Shown here piece by piece: positions 8,537-17,026 of a stretch of DNA of 64,000 bases. Origin of the DNA: Amycolatopsis japonica (GTDB taxonomy: Bacteria > Actinomycetota > Actinomycetes > Mycobacteriales > Pseudonocardiaceae); assembly GCF_000732925.1 (NCBI RefSeq), contig NZ_CP008953.1:682001-746000 (forward strand), given 5' to 3'. Made by a program: the position numbers and the translations under genes. The first letter of the stretch is position 1. Every line of letters begins with the position of its first letter. The notes under the pieces were generated by a model. That model ran no database searches and had not been told where the DNA came from. It saw nothing but the letters and a program-made list of their open reading frames with translations.

Positions 8537-10743
8537 AGAAGGTCCAGGATGTCGTCGACGTTAGTGGTCTGAAGTGAGTGTTCCGTCGGCTCGCCGGTCT
8601 CCAAATAGTGCCGAACGCTGGTGAGGAGGTCTGCGACGTCGGTATCGCCGCGGTCCCGGTAGCCGCCAATGATGCTAACCACGGGAGTGTCGATGGGCAG
8701 ATTGATCGCAGCCGCGAGCGTCTGTCGCGCGGTCTCGGCATCCAGGTCGCTCTGCGCGCCGATCAATGTGAGCGCATCTGGCAGCGGCTTACCGCTCAGC
8801 TCTGCCACCAGCTCCAACGCGAACGTGTTGTCGTCCTTGATCACCAGAAAGACGTCTGCTCCGGCGGACACGTCGTCCTCGAGCAGGAAGCGGCGGATCG
8901 TCCCGAAAGCTGGCTGGGTGCCGGTCCAAGTGATCGCCTGTGGGCCAAGCGAGGACTCAAGCTGACGTTTGTCGCCGTGCTTGAGGTCCAAAATGCTTGC
9001 GACGGCCATAGGGGCGACAGACCCGCTGCCTCGGAGATGATCATGAGTGATCCGTACCCGATAAGCCCAGCCCTGGTCCTGCCGGAACATCCGGCTCGTG
9101 CGCTCCGGGGTCTTCCTGATCTCGCGCGCCCCACTGGCCGTCCGGACCACGCCATCGCGGACCTCAAAAGGCGCGGTGCTGGCGTAGGCGACGACACTGC
9201 TCGCAGCCACGCTGTACCGGCCGGTGATCTGCTCGATCAAGGTATCCAGTTTGATCTTGCCTCCGGCCATCGCCAGTTTCTCACGGATTATCGAACGCAC
9301 GCCTGTGTAGGCTTCCAGCCCCCACTCGCTGAGCGCCCAGCGGTCCCGGTCCACTCGCTCGAACCGGTCGTCGATCGACATGGCGTTCTTGAGCGAGCCC
9401 ACGCTGCGCTCAAATATGAACCGCTCAACAAGGTCGTTGGCACTCATTGGCGACCCGGTGATGGACAAGATTCCCGCAGCGTAGTCGCCGACCGACTGGG
9501 TTCGAGTAAGCACGTAGCTACCATCGACGACATAACCGCAGGTCGACAGCCATTTTCTGGTGAGATCTTCACACAGCTCGGGCGTGCTCGTCTCGACCAG
9601 GACCAGGTCGTCTAATTGTACGACGCCATGCTCGTTGGCGTGCTCGCGCAGGTGGGTCCGCGTCCAGTCTTGCGCCGCACTCAAGGTCGGCACCACGCAC
9701 CATCCGTCCTCGATCTCGTAGGCGTCATCGAGGCGGTCGATTACCCGCCATACCGGCTGGCCGACTGACTCGACGGTACGTGCGAGCGCAGGCAGGTGCA
9801 CTAGCAGGTCAGATAGCGGGCGGACGTGCCCGATCGTGCTTCGGGCGGCGGTCGCCACCATGTCGAGAGCGTTCGTGGCGAGTGCGTCCAACATCGCGGC
9901 ACGCGCCTTGCCTTCGAGCTGCCGAACACGCTCGCGTGATACGCCAAACTGCTGGCCAAGCTGGTCCAAAGTCACTGGTTCGTCGGCGAAGAGGCGCTGC
10001 TCCAGAACTTGAACTGCACGCGGATCAAGGGCGCGGAAGGCGGTGTCGAGCAGACTAGCGGCATCCTGGTTGAGCGCGTTCTCGTCGAGCATCTCGTTCG
10101 CGGAGAACTCCGCTAGTCGCTGCCGGGCCTTGATGATCTCGTCAGGCGTGCCGATCGGCAGATGGGTCTGAAGGAGTGGTTCTGCGGGTAGTCCGATAGC
10201 GGTCTGCCAAATCGCTATTCTGGACAGATCGTCGACAAGCGCGACGAGCCAGCCAGGCAGCTCCTCTGCCGGATTTGCTCCCCGGTAGTCCGAGTCTGGC
10301 GGGGGCGCTGGACCGATATCGGGTGTCGGTCGGGACGTTGACACGTCGGCGAGTGCCCGGAGGATGGCATCGATGCCACCGATTCCCACGTTCCTCAAGT
10401 CGAGTATGTCCTCGATAGTCAGGTTGGCGAGCTCATCTGTCGTGGTGTAGCCGGCACCCCGTAGGAGGGCGTTTCGTGGCCGCGGTGGCAGCCCAAGAGC
10501 GGCGACGGACAGTTGAGGCGGTAGCCCGGGGAAGATCTGGCCTATCGTCCACCGGGTCAGCCGGTTCATGGCCAACTCGGAGACCTCAGCAAGCCGTTTT
10601 CTACGCTCGTCGGGGGTCTCGTCGAAGATCGCCGCGTCCCACCAAGGGGTGTCCGCGCGGCCAGACGACGCGCCACGAAGCCATGGGAACGCGTCGAGCC
10701 AGGTCAGCGGACGCAGGTCGTCGAGTACGGGCTGGTCAACCAT
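8533..10743 (-). CDS. Large multi-HTH protein with alpha-CTD-like and sigma-region-4-like domains
   Basis: A 736-aa cytoplasmic protein, first gene of the Dnd-linked operon. I start it at ATG 10743 because GAGGAG lies 10 nt upstream; an in-frame GTG 18 bp earlier would disrupt that site. Residues about 85-135 (LPPRPRNALLRGAGY, TTDELANLTIEDILDLRNVG) match the helix-hairpin-helix pattern of the RNA polymerase alpha C-terminal domain. Residues 235-285 (ALDPRAVQVLEQRLF, GQQFGVSRERVRQLEGKA) are a sigma-70 region 4 HTH. Residues about 420-478 (SPMSANDLVERF, RFERVDRDRWALSEWG) look like a HARE-HTH/RNAP-delta-type winged helix. The C-terminal 250 residues are unassigned. Function is unknown; it may bind DNA or RNA polymerase, or sense modification status. 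Confidence 0.8.
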   Translation of the reverse strand: MVDQPVLDDLRPLTWLDAFPWLRGASSGRADTPWWDAAIFDETPDERRKRLAEVSELAMNRLTRWTIGQIFPGLPPQLSVAALGLPPRPRNALLRGAGYTTTDELANLTIEDILDLRNVGIGGIDAILRALADVSTSRPTPDIGPAPPPDSDYRGANPAEELPGWLVALVDDLSRIAIWQTAIGLPAEPLLQTHLPIGTPDEIIKARQRLAEFSANEMLDENALNQDAASLLDTAFRALDPRAVQVLEQRLFADEPVTLDQLGQQFGVSRERVRQLEGKARAAMLDALATNALDMVATAARSTIGHVRPLSDLLVHLPALARTVESVGQPVWRVIDRLDDAYEIEDGWCVVPTLSAAQDWTRTHLREHANEHGVVQLDDLVLVETSTPELCEDLTRKWLSTCGYVVDGSYVLTRTQSVGDYAAGILSITGSPMSANDLVERFIFERSVGSLKNAMSIDDRFERVDRDRWALSEWGLEAYTGVRSIIREKLAMAGGKIKLDTLIEQITGRYSVAASSVVAYASTAPFEVRDGVVRTASGAREIRKTPERTSRMFRQDQGWAYRVRITHDHLRGSGSVAPMAVASILDLKHGDKRQLESSLGPQAITWTGTQPAFGTIRRFLLEDDVSAGADVFLVIKDDNTFALELVAELSGKPLPDALTLIGAQSDLDAETARQTLAAAINLPIDTPVVSIIGGYRDRGDTDVADLLTSVRHYLETGEPTEHSLQTTNVDDILDLL

Positions 10744-11044
10744 GCAGAAGGTTCTCCTCACCGGGCGCCGCGGCAGCTAGGCGACGCCTCTCGACAGTCC
10801 CCGTCAGTAATCGCGGATAAGGTGCTCCCCGTTTCTTACGAGCACTACTTCGTCACCAACGCTCAAAGGACTCCTGCCCGTAGTCCTAGACGATGCCGTA
10901 ACGGTGTTTTCACCGAGTAAGCGAACGGGTGTAACCGGTGGTCGGTCGAACGCATCCATCACGACAAGTCTGCCAGAGGCCCACATGGCTCGGGCGCAAA
11001 GCCCGTGATCTCGTAGGCCGCGCGGGACCTCAGGTGTCGCGAGT
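10744..11044. other. Upstream region of the Dnd-linked operon
   Basis: About 300 bp between the operon start and the recognisable transposase remnant. It must hold the operon promoter on the minus strand, but I see no convincing -35/-10 pair. An open frame continues leftward from the transposase fragment to 10804, but its sequence has no recognisable domain and is probably read-through of the truncated element. Confidence 0.4.
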
Positions 11045-11382
11045 ACGGCGCGGCGGTGTAGGAGGTCGAAGTTAGCGTGGCAGTACATTTGCCTCTTGAT
11101 GGCTTTGATGCGGCCGACCGCACCCTCGACTGCGCCACTGCTCCAGTTGGGGGTCAGTCCGTTTCGGACCGCGTCATAGTCCTTGAACAGACTGCGGAAT
11201 GTTGCTCGCTTGCACGCCGGCGACCAGAGGGCGAGGCGCTGGCCACAGCGTTCACTCAGCATTTCGGCGAGCTCACGACCAGCCGGTCGACCATCTTCAC
11301 CTTCTGTTTGCATTAAATGGCATACGCCGATCGTGGCGGCTCGCCGCAGCCGCTTGCCAGCGGCCCGATCGCTCATCGCCAT
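11045..11382 (-). pseudogene. ISL3-type transposase, C-terminal remnant
   Basis: About 110 residues recall the C-terminus of ISL3-family transposases: KDYDAVRNGLTPNWSSGAVEG, then RIKAIKRQMY and NFDLLHRRAVLA. The N-terminal zinc-finger and most of the catalytic region are missing, and no inverted repeats are visible. The remnant sits between the Dnd-linked operon and tRNA-Arg, as expected for worn mobile DNA at the edge of an island. Confidence 0.75.
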
Positions 11383-11680
11383 GGCACCACATGTTCACAC
11401 CTATCGAAAGCAGTCATCGTGCTCACGCACTGCTACAAACCCCGTGCGGCGCGAGGGCATTGAGGAGCTGAATGGACCCTGTCTACCCGTCGCCTTCGTG
11501 CGCTAATAGCGCACGGCTGCCATGTGCACCCTGCGATGTTCGCAGTAGTACAGTCAAGTTTGGAGTGGAATGCAAACATGCTGGTAGGGATCTGTGGTTC
11601 TGTAAATAATTTAGCGGCTGGTGCTCGCACCTTGCAGGTGTCTTTCAGTGCTGGTCGCCGGACGTCAATGTCGCTAGGTT
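11383..11680. other. Non-coding stretch between IS remnant and tRNA-Arg
   Basis: About 300 bp with no supportable gene and a lower GC content than the core region. It contains a small hairpin, GTGCGCT-AAT-AGCGCAC (11498-11514), which could be a weak terminator or recombinase site. If the island was integrated at the tRNA, this is where an attachment-site core would be expected. Confidence 0.4.
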
Positions 11681-11756
11681 TGGTGCCCCCGGCAGGATTC
11701 GAACCTGCGACACCCGCTTTAGGAGAGCGGTGCTCTATCCCCTGAGCTACGAGGGC
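11681..11756 (-). tRNA. tRNA-Arg (anticodon CCT)
   Basis: A full cloverleaf on the minus strand: acceptor stem GCCCTCG/CGGGGGC, D-arm AGCTCAGGGGATAGAGC, anticodon stem CCGCT/AGCGG with loop CTCCTAA (anticodon CCT, reads AGG), T-arm GCAGGTTCGAATCCTGC, discriminator A. The CCA end is encoded (11681-11683). The 3' end faces the Dnd/IS region, the orientation expected for a tRNA used as an integration site. Confidence 0.95.
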
Positions 11757-12116
11757 ATGTACTGCCAGGCGCAGCCTACCGGGTGACGCGAGCCGCCCGA
11801 GCGCGAGGTCGCAAGTCACACCCGGGCGGACCAAGCGGCCGGCCCCGAATGCCCCGAACGGCGGTTGCGCGCCAGGTGCCCCAAGATCGGAGGCCGGACA
11901 GCGACACTGGCCGTCCAGTGACACTCGACCTGCGGATCCGCCCAGGAGCAGCGACACTCGATCCAGGCAAAACAGGGTCTGAATCGAGCGCTAGATCGAC
12001 ACAGATGACCCGCGCGGGTCACTCGTACGTGTCTGGTTTCGAAACCCTGAACAACAGTAGGTAATCTTCGTTAACGGGACGCGAGACGCCGCTCCCCCGG
12101 CTGCCGGAGGGCTTCG
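11757..12116. other. Intergenic region between tRNA-Arg and response regulator
   Basis: A 360-bp stretch without a supportable gene. It should carry the tRNA promoter (minus strand) and the promoter of the LuxR-type regulator. The only clear signal is GGAGG a few bases before the TTG start at 12117. Confidence 0.4.
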
Positions 12117-12770
12117 TTGATCAAGCTCATGTTCGCCGACGACGAGGAACTGGTCCGTTCGGGCCTGCGTGCCATGATGTCGGGCGCTGCCGATATCGAG
12201 ATCGTGGGCGAGGCGAGCGACGGGAGATCAGCGGTCGAGGTCGCCCGGAGGTACCACCCCGACGTCGCGCTGCTCGACATCAAGATGCGGGCGCCTGACG
12301 ACGGCATTCGCGCGCTGAGGGCGATTTTGGCCTTGCCGGATCCGCCGACCGTGGCCATGTTGACCACGTTCGACATCGACGACTACGTCAGTCTCGCGCT
12401 CAGGCTCGGGGCGAACGGCTTCCTTCTGAAGGACATCGACCCGGCGGCGCTGCTCAGGGCCGTCCGCGACCTCGCGAGGGGTGGCGCGGTGCTCGACCCT
12501 GGAGTCGCGGCGCGCATGGTGCAGTCGCATCGGGACGAGCAGCGGGCCGCGCAGCCGGCGCGCAAGCTGCTCGCGTCGTTGTCCGAGCGGGAGCGTGAGG
12601 TCGTCGGGCTGATCGGGCAGGGGCTGTCCAACGCCGAGATCGGCGGCCGCCTGCATCTGTCCGAGGCCACGGTCAAGGGCTACGTCTCGGCCGTCCTGTC
12701 CAAGATCGGCGCGGCGAACCGGGTGCAGGCCGCGCTGCTGGCCTACCGCGGTGGCCTGCTCGACCAGTAA
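12117..12770 (+). CDS. NarL/LuxR-family response regulator, orphan
   Basis: A 217-aa regulator with a receiver domain (residues 1-120: acidic DDE at 8-10, phospho-acceptor Asp54 in LLDIKM, Lys near 104 in FLLKD) and a C-terminal LuxR-type HTH (about 148-205; LSEREREVVGLIGQGLSNAE). The start is TTG at 12117, preceded by GGAGG; starting later would remove the first beta strand of the receiver. Its stop overlaps the ATG of the TRIC-channel gene. No histidine kinase of the NarL-partner type is adjacent, so the signal source is unknown. Confidence 0.88.
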   Translation: MIKLMFADDEELVRSGLRAMMSGAADIEIVGEASDGRSAVEVARRYHPDVALLDIKMRAPDDGIRALRAILALPDPPTVAMLTTFDIDDYVSLALRLGANGFLLKDIDPAALLRAVRDLARGGAVLDPGVAARMVQSHRDEQRAAQPARKLLASLSEREREVVGLIGQGLSNAEIGGRLHLSEATVKGYVSAVLSKIGAANRVQAALLAYRGGLLDQ

Positions 12771-13384
12771 TGATCCTCACCGCCCTCGAGTTCCTCGGCT
12801 TGATCGCGTTCGCCGCTTCGGGGGCGCTCGCGGCGGTGCGGTCCAGGTTGGACGTCTTCGGAGTCGTGGTCGTCGGGTTGACGACCGCGCTCGGCGGCGG
12901 GGTCATCCGTGACGTCCTGCTCGGGATCACGCCGCCCACCACGCTGCGGACCTGGCCTTATCTCGCGGTCTGCGGCGGGACGGCGCTGATCGTGTTCGTC
13001 TTCCATCCGCAGATCGCGAAGCTGCGGCGTGCCGTACTCCTCGCCGACGCGCTCGGGCTCGGTGTGTTCGCGACGGCGGGGACCACCATCGCGTTGAACG
13101 CGGGCGCCACCCCCTACGCGGCGTGCCTGATCGGCATGACGACGGGTATCGGCGGCGGTGCGGTGCGTGATCTCCTGTTGCGGGAAATCCCGCTCGTGCT
13201 GCGGAAGGAGATCTACGCGGTCGCGGCGCTCGCGGGGGCCGTGCTCGTCGTGATCGGTCACGCTCTGCGACTGCCGCCGGGGCCGGTGACGGTGGTAGCA
13301 GCCGCCGCCGTCGTGGGGGTCCGGATGCTCGCTTTGTGGCGGAGATGGAACGCACCTGTTGCAAAAGGGCCCGAGACCGGCTGA
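12770..13384 (+). CDS. TRIC-type cation channel family membrane protein (YicG/YadS-like)
   Basis: A 204-aa protein with about seven hydrophobic segments arranged as two related halves, each with a glycine-rich GGGxxRDxLL motif: TTALGGGVIRDVLLG and TTGIGGGAVRDLLLR. This is the signature of the bacterial trimeric intracellular cation-channel homologues (UPF0126/YadS type), inner-membrane proteins. The ATG overlaps the stop of the response regulator, so the two are probably co-expressed. The substrate cannot be told from sequence. Confidence 0.88.
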   Translation: MILTALEFLGLIAFAASGALAAVRSRLDVFGVVVVGLTTALGGGVIRDVLLGITPPTTLRTWPYLAVCGGTALIVFVFHPQIAKLRRAVLLADALGLGVFATAGTTIALNAGATPYAACLIGMTTGIGGGAVRDLLLREIPLVLRKEIYAVAALAGAVLVVIGHALRLPPGPVTVVAAAAVVGVRMLALWRRWNAPVAKGPETG

Positions 13385-13469
13385 AACGTCTTCTGGACTG
13401 CCGGATTTCCTTTGTTGGTTCTGTGTGTGTTCTTAGGCGAGTCTCAGCACTCTGCGTAAGACTGTCGCC

Positions 13470-14162
13470 ATGCGCATCCTCGTAGTGGACGACGACAGGG
13501 CCGTCCGTGAATCACTCAGGCGATCCCTTGAGTTCAACGGGTACCAGGTGGAACTGGCCGGGGACGGCGCGCAGGCCCTGGAAGCGATCATCGCCAACAG
13601 ACCGGACGCGATGGTCCTCGACGTGATGATGCCGCGGCTCGACGGCCTGGAGGTCGCCCGGAGGCTGCGAAGCACCGGTGACGACCTGCCGATTCTCGTG
13701 CTGACCGCGCGGGACACCGTTTCCGACCGCGTGTCCGGCCTCGACGCCGGGGCCGACGACTACCTGCCGAAGCCCTTCGCGCTCGAAGAGCTGCTTGCGC
13801 GCCTTCGCGCGCTTCTGCGCCGGGCGATCCCGGATCCGCAGGCAGGCCAGAACGCCGAGGTCCTCTCGTTCGCGGACCTCACCTTGGACCCGGGGACGCG
13901 CGAGGTGCGCCGCGCCGGGCGGGAGATCAGTCTCACCAGGACCGAATTCGCCCTGCTGGAGCTGTTCCTCTCCTACCCGAAGCACGTGCTGACCCGCAGC
14001 CGGATCCTGGAGGAAGTATGGGGATACGACTTCCCGACGTCGGGCAACGCGCTGGAGGTCTACGTCGGCTATTTGCGCCGAAAGACCGAGGCTGGGAACG
14101 AACCGAGGCTGATCCACACGGTGCGGGGAGTGGGCTACGTGCTGAGGGAAACCCCGCCGTGA
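13470..14162 (+). CDS. OmpR-family response regulator, MprA-like
   Basis: A 230-aa DNA-binding response regulator. The receiver domain has acidic DDD at 7-9, phospho-acceptor Asp51 (VLDVMMP) and KPFA. The C-terminal winged-helix Trans_reg_C domain (about 130-225) ends [10 protein letters not shown]. Together with the overlapping kinase it resembles MprA of mycobacteria, a cell-envelope stress regulator, though orthology is not proven. The kinase GTG lies within the last codons (CCGTGA overlap). The 85-bp upstream gap has repeated CTCAG/ACTCTG-like words that might serve autoregulation. Confidence 0.88.
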   Translation: MRILVVDDDRAVRESLRRSLEFNGYQVELAGDGAQALEAIIANRPDAMVLDVMMPRLDGLEVARRLRSTGDDLPILVLTARDTVSDRVSGLDAGADDYLPKPFALEELLARLRALLRRAIPDPQAGQNAEVLSFADLTLDPGTREVRRAGREISLTRTEFALLELFLSYPKHVLTRSRILEEVWGYDFPTSGNALEVYVGYLRRKTEAGNEPRLIHTVRGVGYVLRETPP

Positions 14163-15583
14163 CCGAGCCGGTCCCGGTCGTCGACGTGTCCGAAAAGGAT
14201 CCGCGCGGCGACCGCTGGGGCACGCGGCGCTTCTCGCTCCGCGGCCGGGTGACACTGCTCGCGGCCGCGTCGGTGGCGGGCGCGGTGGCGCTGGTGTCGC
14301 TCGGCGCGTATCTCGTCGTGGCCGACAACCTCTACCAGCAGGTGGACGACAACCTGCTCGCCCGCGCGCAGGCCGCGGTCGATTCGCCGCAGGTGCAGAC
14401 CGAACTGCAGCAGGTGCCCGGCGCCTTCCTGGCCAGCGCGGACCTGCAGATCGGCCAGCTGACGGTGGGGCAGAAGATCCGGCTGACCTATCCGCAGTCC
14501 GGCAGCCGCCCGCCGTACGGCGACGACGAGATCGCCGTCGCCTCCGGGGACAAGGCGTTCTCCCTGCGCACCGACCCGAAGACCGACAGCCGGGTCGTCG
14601 CCCTCCCGCAGGGCGCCGGTCAGGCGATGGTGCTCGCCCAGTCGCTCGGCCCGACCAAGCGCACCCTGAACGAGCTTTCCGTGGTCCTGTTCCTGATCGG
14701 CGGCGCCGGGATCCTGGTCGCCGCGGCCGCGGGAACGGCCGTCGCGAGAGCGGGGCTGAGGCCGGTCGACCGGCTCACGTCGGCGGCGGAACGCGTCGCC
14801 ACCACGGGTGATCTGCGGCCGATCCCGGTCAGCGGCGACGACGAACTCGCCCGCCTCACCCAGAGTTTCAACACGATGCTGGGCACGGTCGCCGAATCGC
14901 AGGAACGCCAACGGCAACTCGTCGCGGACGCCGGCCACGAGCTGCGCACGCCGCTGACGTCGTTGCGCACGAACCTGGAGCTGCTCCTTTCCGCGAGCAG
15001 GCCGGGCGCGCGGACGCTGTCCGACGAGGACCGCAGCGACATCGAGGCCGACATCCGCGGCCAGCTCGACGAGCTGACCCAGCTGATCGGCGACCTCGTC
15101 GAACTCGCACGCCAGGACGAGCCGCGGATCGAGCACGAGCGGGTCGAGATGGTCGACGTCGTCGAGCGCGCGCTGGACCGGGCACGCCGCCGCGCGGGCG
15201 AGATCGAGTTCGACGTCTCGCTCCAGCCGTGGGTGCTGACCGGCGACACCAGCGCGCTGGAACGCGCGGTGCTGAACCTGCTGGACAACGCGGTGAAGTT
15301 CTCGCCGGAGGGCTCGACGGTCGGGGTCCGGCTGTACCCGGTCGGCGACGGCACGGCGGTACTCGAAGTCGAGGACTCCGGGCCGGGGATCGCCGACGAG
15401 GATCTGCCGAAGGTGTTCGACCGCTTCTACCGCTCGTCGGAGGCGCGGACGCTGCCCGGTTCCGGGCTCGGCCTCGCGATCGTCCAGCACGCGGCGCAGC
15501 GGCACGGCGGCGACGTCTACGCGGGCCGCGCGGCCACCGGCGGCGCGCTGATGACCTTGCGGCTCCCGGGAGCCCCGGCCTGA
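14159..15583 (+). CDS. Sensor histidine kinase, MprB-like
   Basis: A 474-aa membrane kinase starting at GTG 14159, overlapping the regulator stop. TM helices lie at about 32-54 and 173-196 with an extracytoplasmic sensor domain of about 120 residues between them. A HAMP segment follows (about 197-248), then the H-box [12 protein letters not shown] with phospho-accepting His260, the N-box [13 protein letters not shown], and G boxes [18 protein letters not shown] and [10 protein letters not shown]. All catalytic motifs are intact. It should phosphorylate the OmpR-type regulator immediately upstream. The stop overlaps the next gene by one base. Confidence 0.9.
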   Translation: MTEPVPVVDVSEKDPRGDRWGTRRFSLRGRVTLLAAASVAGAVALVSLGAYLVVADNLYQQVDDNLLARAQAAVDSPQVQTELQQVPGAFLASADLQIGQLTVGQKIRLTYPQSGSRPPYGDDEIAVASGDKAFSLRTDPKTDSRVVALPQGAGQAMVLAQSLGPTKRTLNELSVVLFLIGGAGILVAAAAGTAVARAGLRPVDRLTSAAERVATTGDLRPIPVSGDDELARLTQSFNTMLGTVAESQERQRQLVADAGHELRTPLTSLRTNLELLLSASRPGARTLSDEDRSDIEADIRGQLDELTQLIGDLVELARQDEPRIEHERVEMVDVVERALDRARRRAGEIEFDVSLQPWVLTGDTSALERAVLNLLDNAVKFSPEGSTVGVRLYPVGDGTAVLEVEDSGPGIADEDLPKVFDRFYRSSEARTLPGSGLGLAIVQHAAQRHGGDVYAGRAATGGALMTLRLPGAPA

Positions 15584-16077
15584 TGGGTGACTACGACAAG
15601 GGCCTCGAACTGCTCCGGCTTCTCGGCGGCGTCGAGAACCCCGCGGTACTGGAGCTGTTCGACGCCGTCGGGGCGACGGACTACGGCAGGGAGGCGGTCG
15701 CCTTCGTCTACGGCGGCGTCTACCAGCGGCCGGGGCTTTCGCCGGCACAGCGGCAAGTGATCACCGTCGCGGCGCTGGAGACCTTGGGATACGCGGAGGC
15801 GCAGCTTCGGTTCCACCGCGACGCCGTGGCGAACGTCGGCGGTGACCTGGCGCAGGACGACGAAACGATCAGGCGGCTCAAACGGATCGCGGTGTACACG
15901 GCGAAGGGCGGCGTGGCGCCGGAACTGGCCGACGTCCTCCAGGAAGCGAAGGACGCGGAGGAGCTCCGGGAGGCCGTCGAGACGATCCTCCATCTCGCCG
16001 TCTACGTGGGCTTCCCCGCCGCGCTCAACGCGCTCGCCATTACGCTGACGGGTGATGAGCACCGAGAACGAGCCTGA
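15583..16077 (+). CDS. Carboxymuconolactone decarboxylase family protein
   Basis: A 164-aa all-helical protein with two CMD-like repeats. The central segment LSPAQRQVITVAALETLGYAE followed by QLRFHRDAVANVG is typical of gamma-carboxymuconolactone decarboxylase-like proteins. The CxxC of AhpD-type peroxidase members is absent, so an antioxidant role is less likely. The ATG overlaps the kinase stop, and the 3' end overlaps lspA by about 25 bp, so it sits in one transcript with both. The substrate is unknown. Confidence 0.8.
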   Translation: MGDYDKGLELLRLLGGVENPAVLELFDAVGATDYGREAVAFVYGGVYQRPGLSPAQRQVITVAALETLGYAEAQLRFHRDAVANVGGDLAQDDETIRRLKRIAVYTAKGGVAPELADVLQEAKDAEELREAVETILHLAVYVGFPAALNALAITLTGDEHRERA

Positions 16078-16573
16078 GCTGCCGCCCCGCCGTCTGCTGT
16101 GGACACTGCTGGTGGCCGCGGTGCTGCTGGCCGCGGACCAGCTGACCAAATGGTGGGCCGTCGACGCCCTCACCGACCACGCGCCGATCCCGGTGATCGG
16201 CGACTTCATCCGGTTCCGGCTGCTCTACAACCCGGGCGCGGCGTTCTCGCTGGGCGCGAACTCCACCTGGATCTTCGCGATCCTGGCCGCGGCCGCGGTG
16301 GTCGCGCTGCTGTGGATCTCCCGCAAGGTCCGTTCGACGGGCTGGGCGATCTCGCTCGGGCTGCTGCTCGGCGGCGCGACGACCCATCTGGGAGACCGCC
16401 TGTTCCGCGAGCCCGGCTTCGCGCGCGGTCACGTCGTCGACTTCATCGACTACAACGGCTGGTTCGTCGGGAACGTCGCGGATATCGCGCTGTTCTTCGG
16501 CGCGGTCTCGCTTTTCGTGCTGAGCTTCCGCGGCGTCCCGATCGAAGGCGTCAAGGAGACGGCGGAGGAGTAA
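16052..16573 (+). CDS. lspA: Lipoprotein signal peptidase (signal peptidase II)
   Basis: A 173-aa membrane aspartyl protease with four TM segments. It removes signal peptides from prolipoproteins. Motifs seen: ADQLTKWW (usually DxxTK), NPGAAFSLG, DR of the catalytic-Asp loop (HLGDRLF), VVDFIDY and the second catalytic Asp in NVADIAL. The usual GN before xxDR is TH here (TTHLGDR), an unusual substitution. The start could be GTG 16052 or the next codon ATG 16055. The 3' end overlaps the convergent VOC gene by 23 bp. Confidence 0.9.
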   Translation: MMSTENEPELPPRRLLWTLLVAAVLLAADQLTKWWAVDALTDHAPIPVIGDFIRFRLLYNPGAAFSLGANSTWIFAILAAAAVVALLWISRKVRSTGWAISLGLLLGGATTHLGDRLFREPGFARGHVVDFIDYNGWFVGNVADIALFFGAVSLFVLSFRGVPIEGVKETAEE

Positions 16574-16934
16574 CGAGGCAGAACTCGTTCCCTTCAGGAT
16601 CCGCGAGCACGACCAGTCCGTCTTCGGGGTGCGCGAGTACGCGCGCGCCCAACGCGACGAGTCGTTCGATGTCGTCTCCGGTCAGGTCCAGATGCACGCG
16701 GTTCTTGACGACCTTCGATTCCGGCACCAGGTTGAAGAAGAGCCGCGGTCCCGATGCCGCTTCGACCAGGACCGAAGGATCCTCTTCGGGACCGGAAAAC
16801 CCCAGCGACCGAAGGCGATCAAGCTCCTCTTCGGCATAGGGTGCGACTTCGTAGCCGTCGAGCGCGGCCGCCCAGAAGCGGGCGAGCGAAGCGGGATGCC
16901 GGCAGTCGAAGACGACGTCGCGAAGCCTGGCCAT
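16551..16934 (-). CDS. VOC/glyoxalase-like protein
   Basis: A 127-aa protein of the glyoxalase/bleomycin-resistance fold: N-terminal VVFDCRHPASLARFWAAALDGYEV, middle RLFFNLVPE, C-terminal VVLADPEGNEFCLV. These are the two beta-alpha-beta-beta-beta modules of this fold, in the actinobacterial glyoxalase-like subgroup. It is cytoplasmic, with its substrate unknown. It is transcribed towards lspA and divergently from the DeoR regulator. Confidence 0.82.
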   Translation of the reverse strand: MARLRDVVFDCRHPASLARFWAAALDGYEVAPYAEEELDRLRSLGFSGPEEDPSVLVEAASGPRLFFNLVPESKVVKNRVHLDLTGDDIERLVALGARVLAHPEDGLVVLADPEGNEFCLVTPPPSP

Positions 16935-17026
16935 GGCCTCATGGTGGCAGGCGGCTCGGCTCGTCGCGCCATGTTTGATCGTGTAGGATTTTGTGTAATT
17001 GATCCAGTGTAGCTATCGGAGGCGTC

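Noticed and set aside
10804..11044. Reading the left part of the frame behind the ISL3 remnant as a real gene
   Set aside because: No domain, no start of its own, and it begins where the transposase similarity ends.
13385..13469. MprA-box direct repeats upstream of the MprA-like gene
   Set aside because: The repeated words are short and irregular; I mention them in the gene entry but would not call a site.
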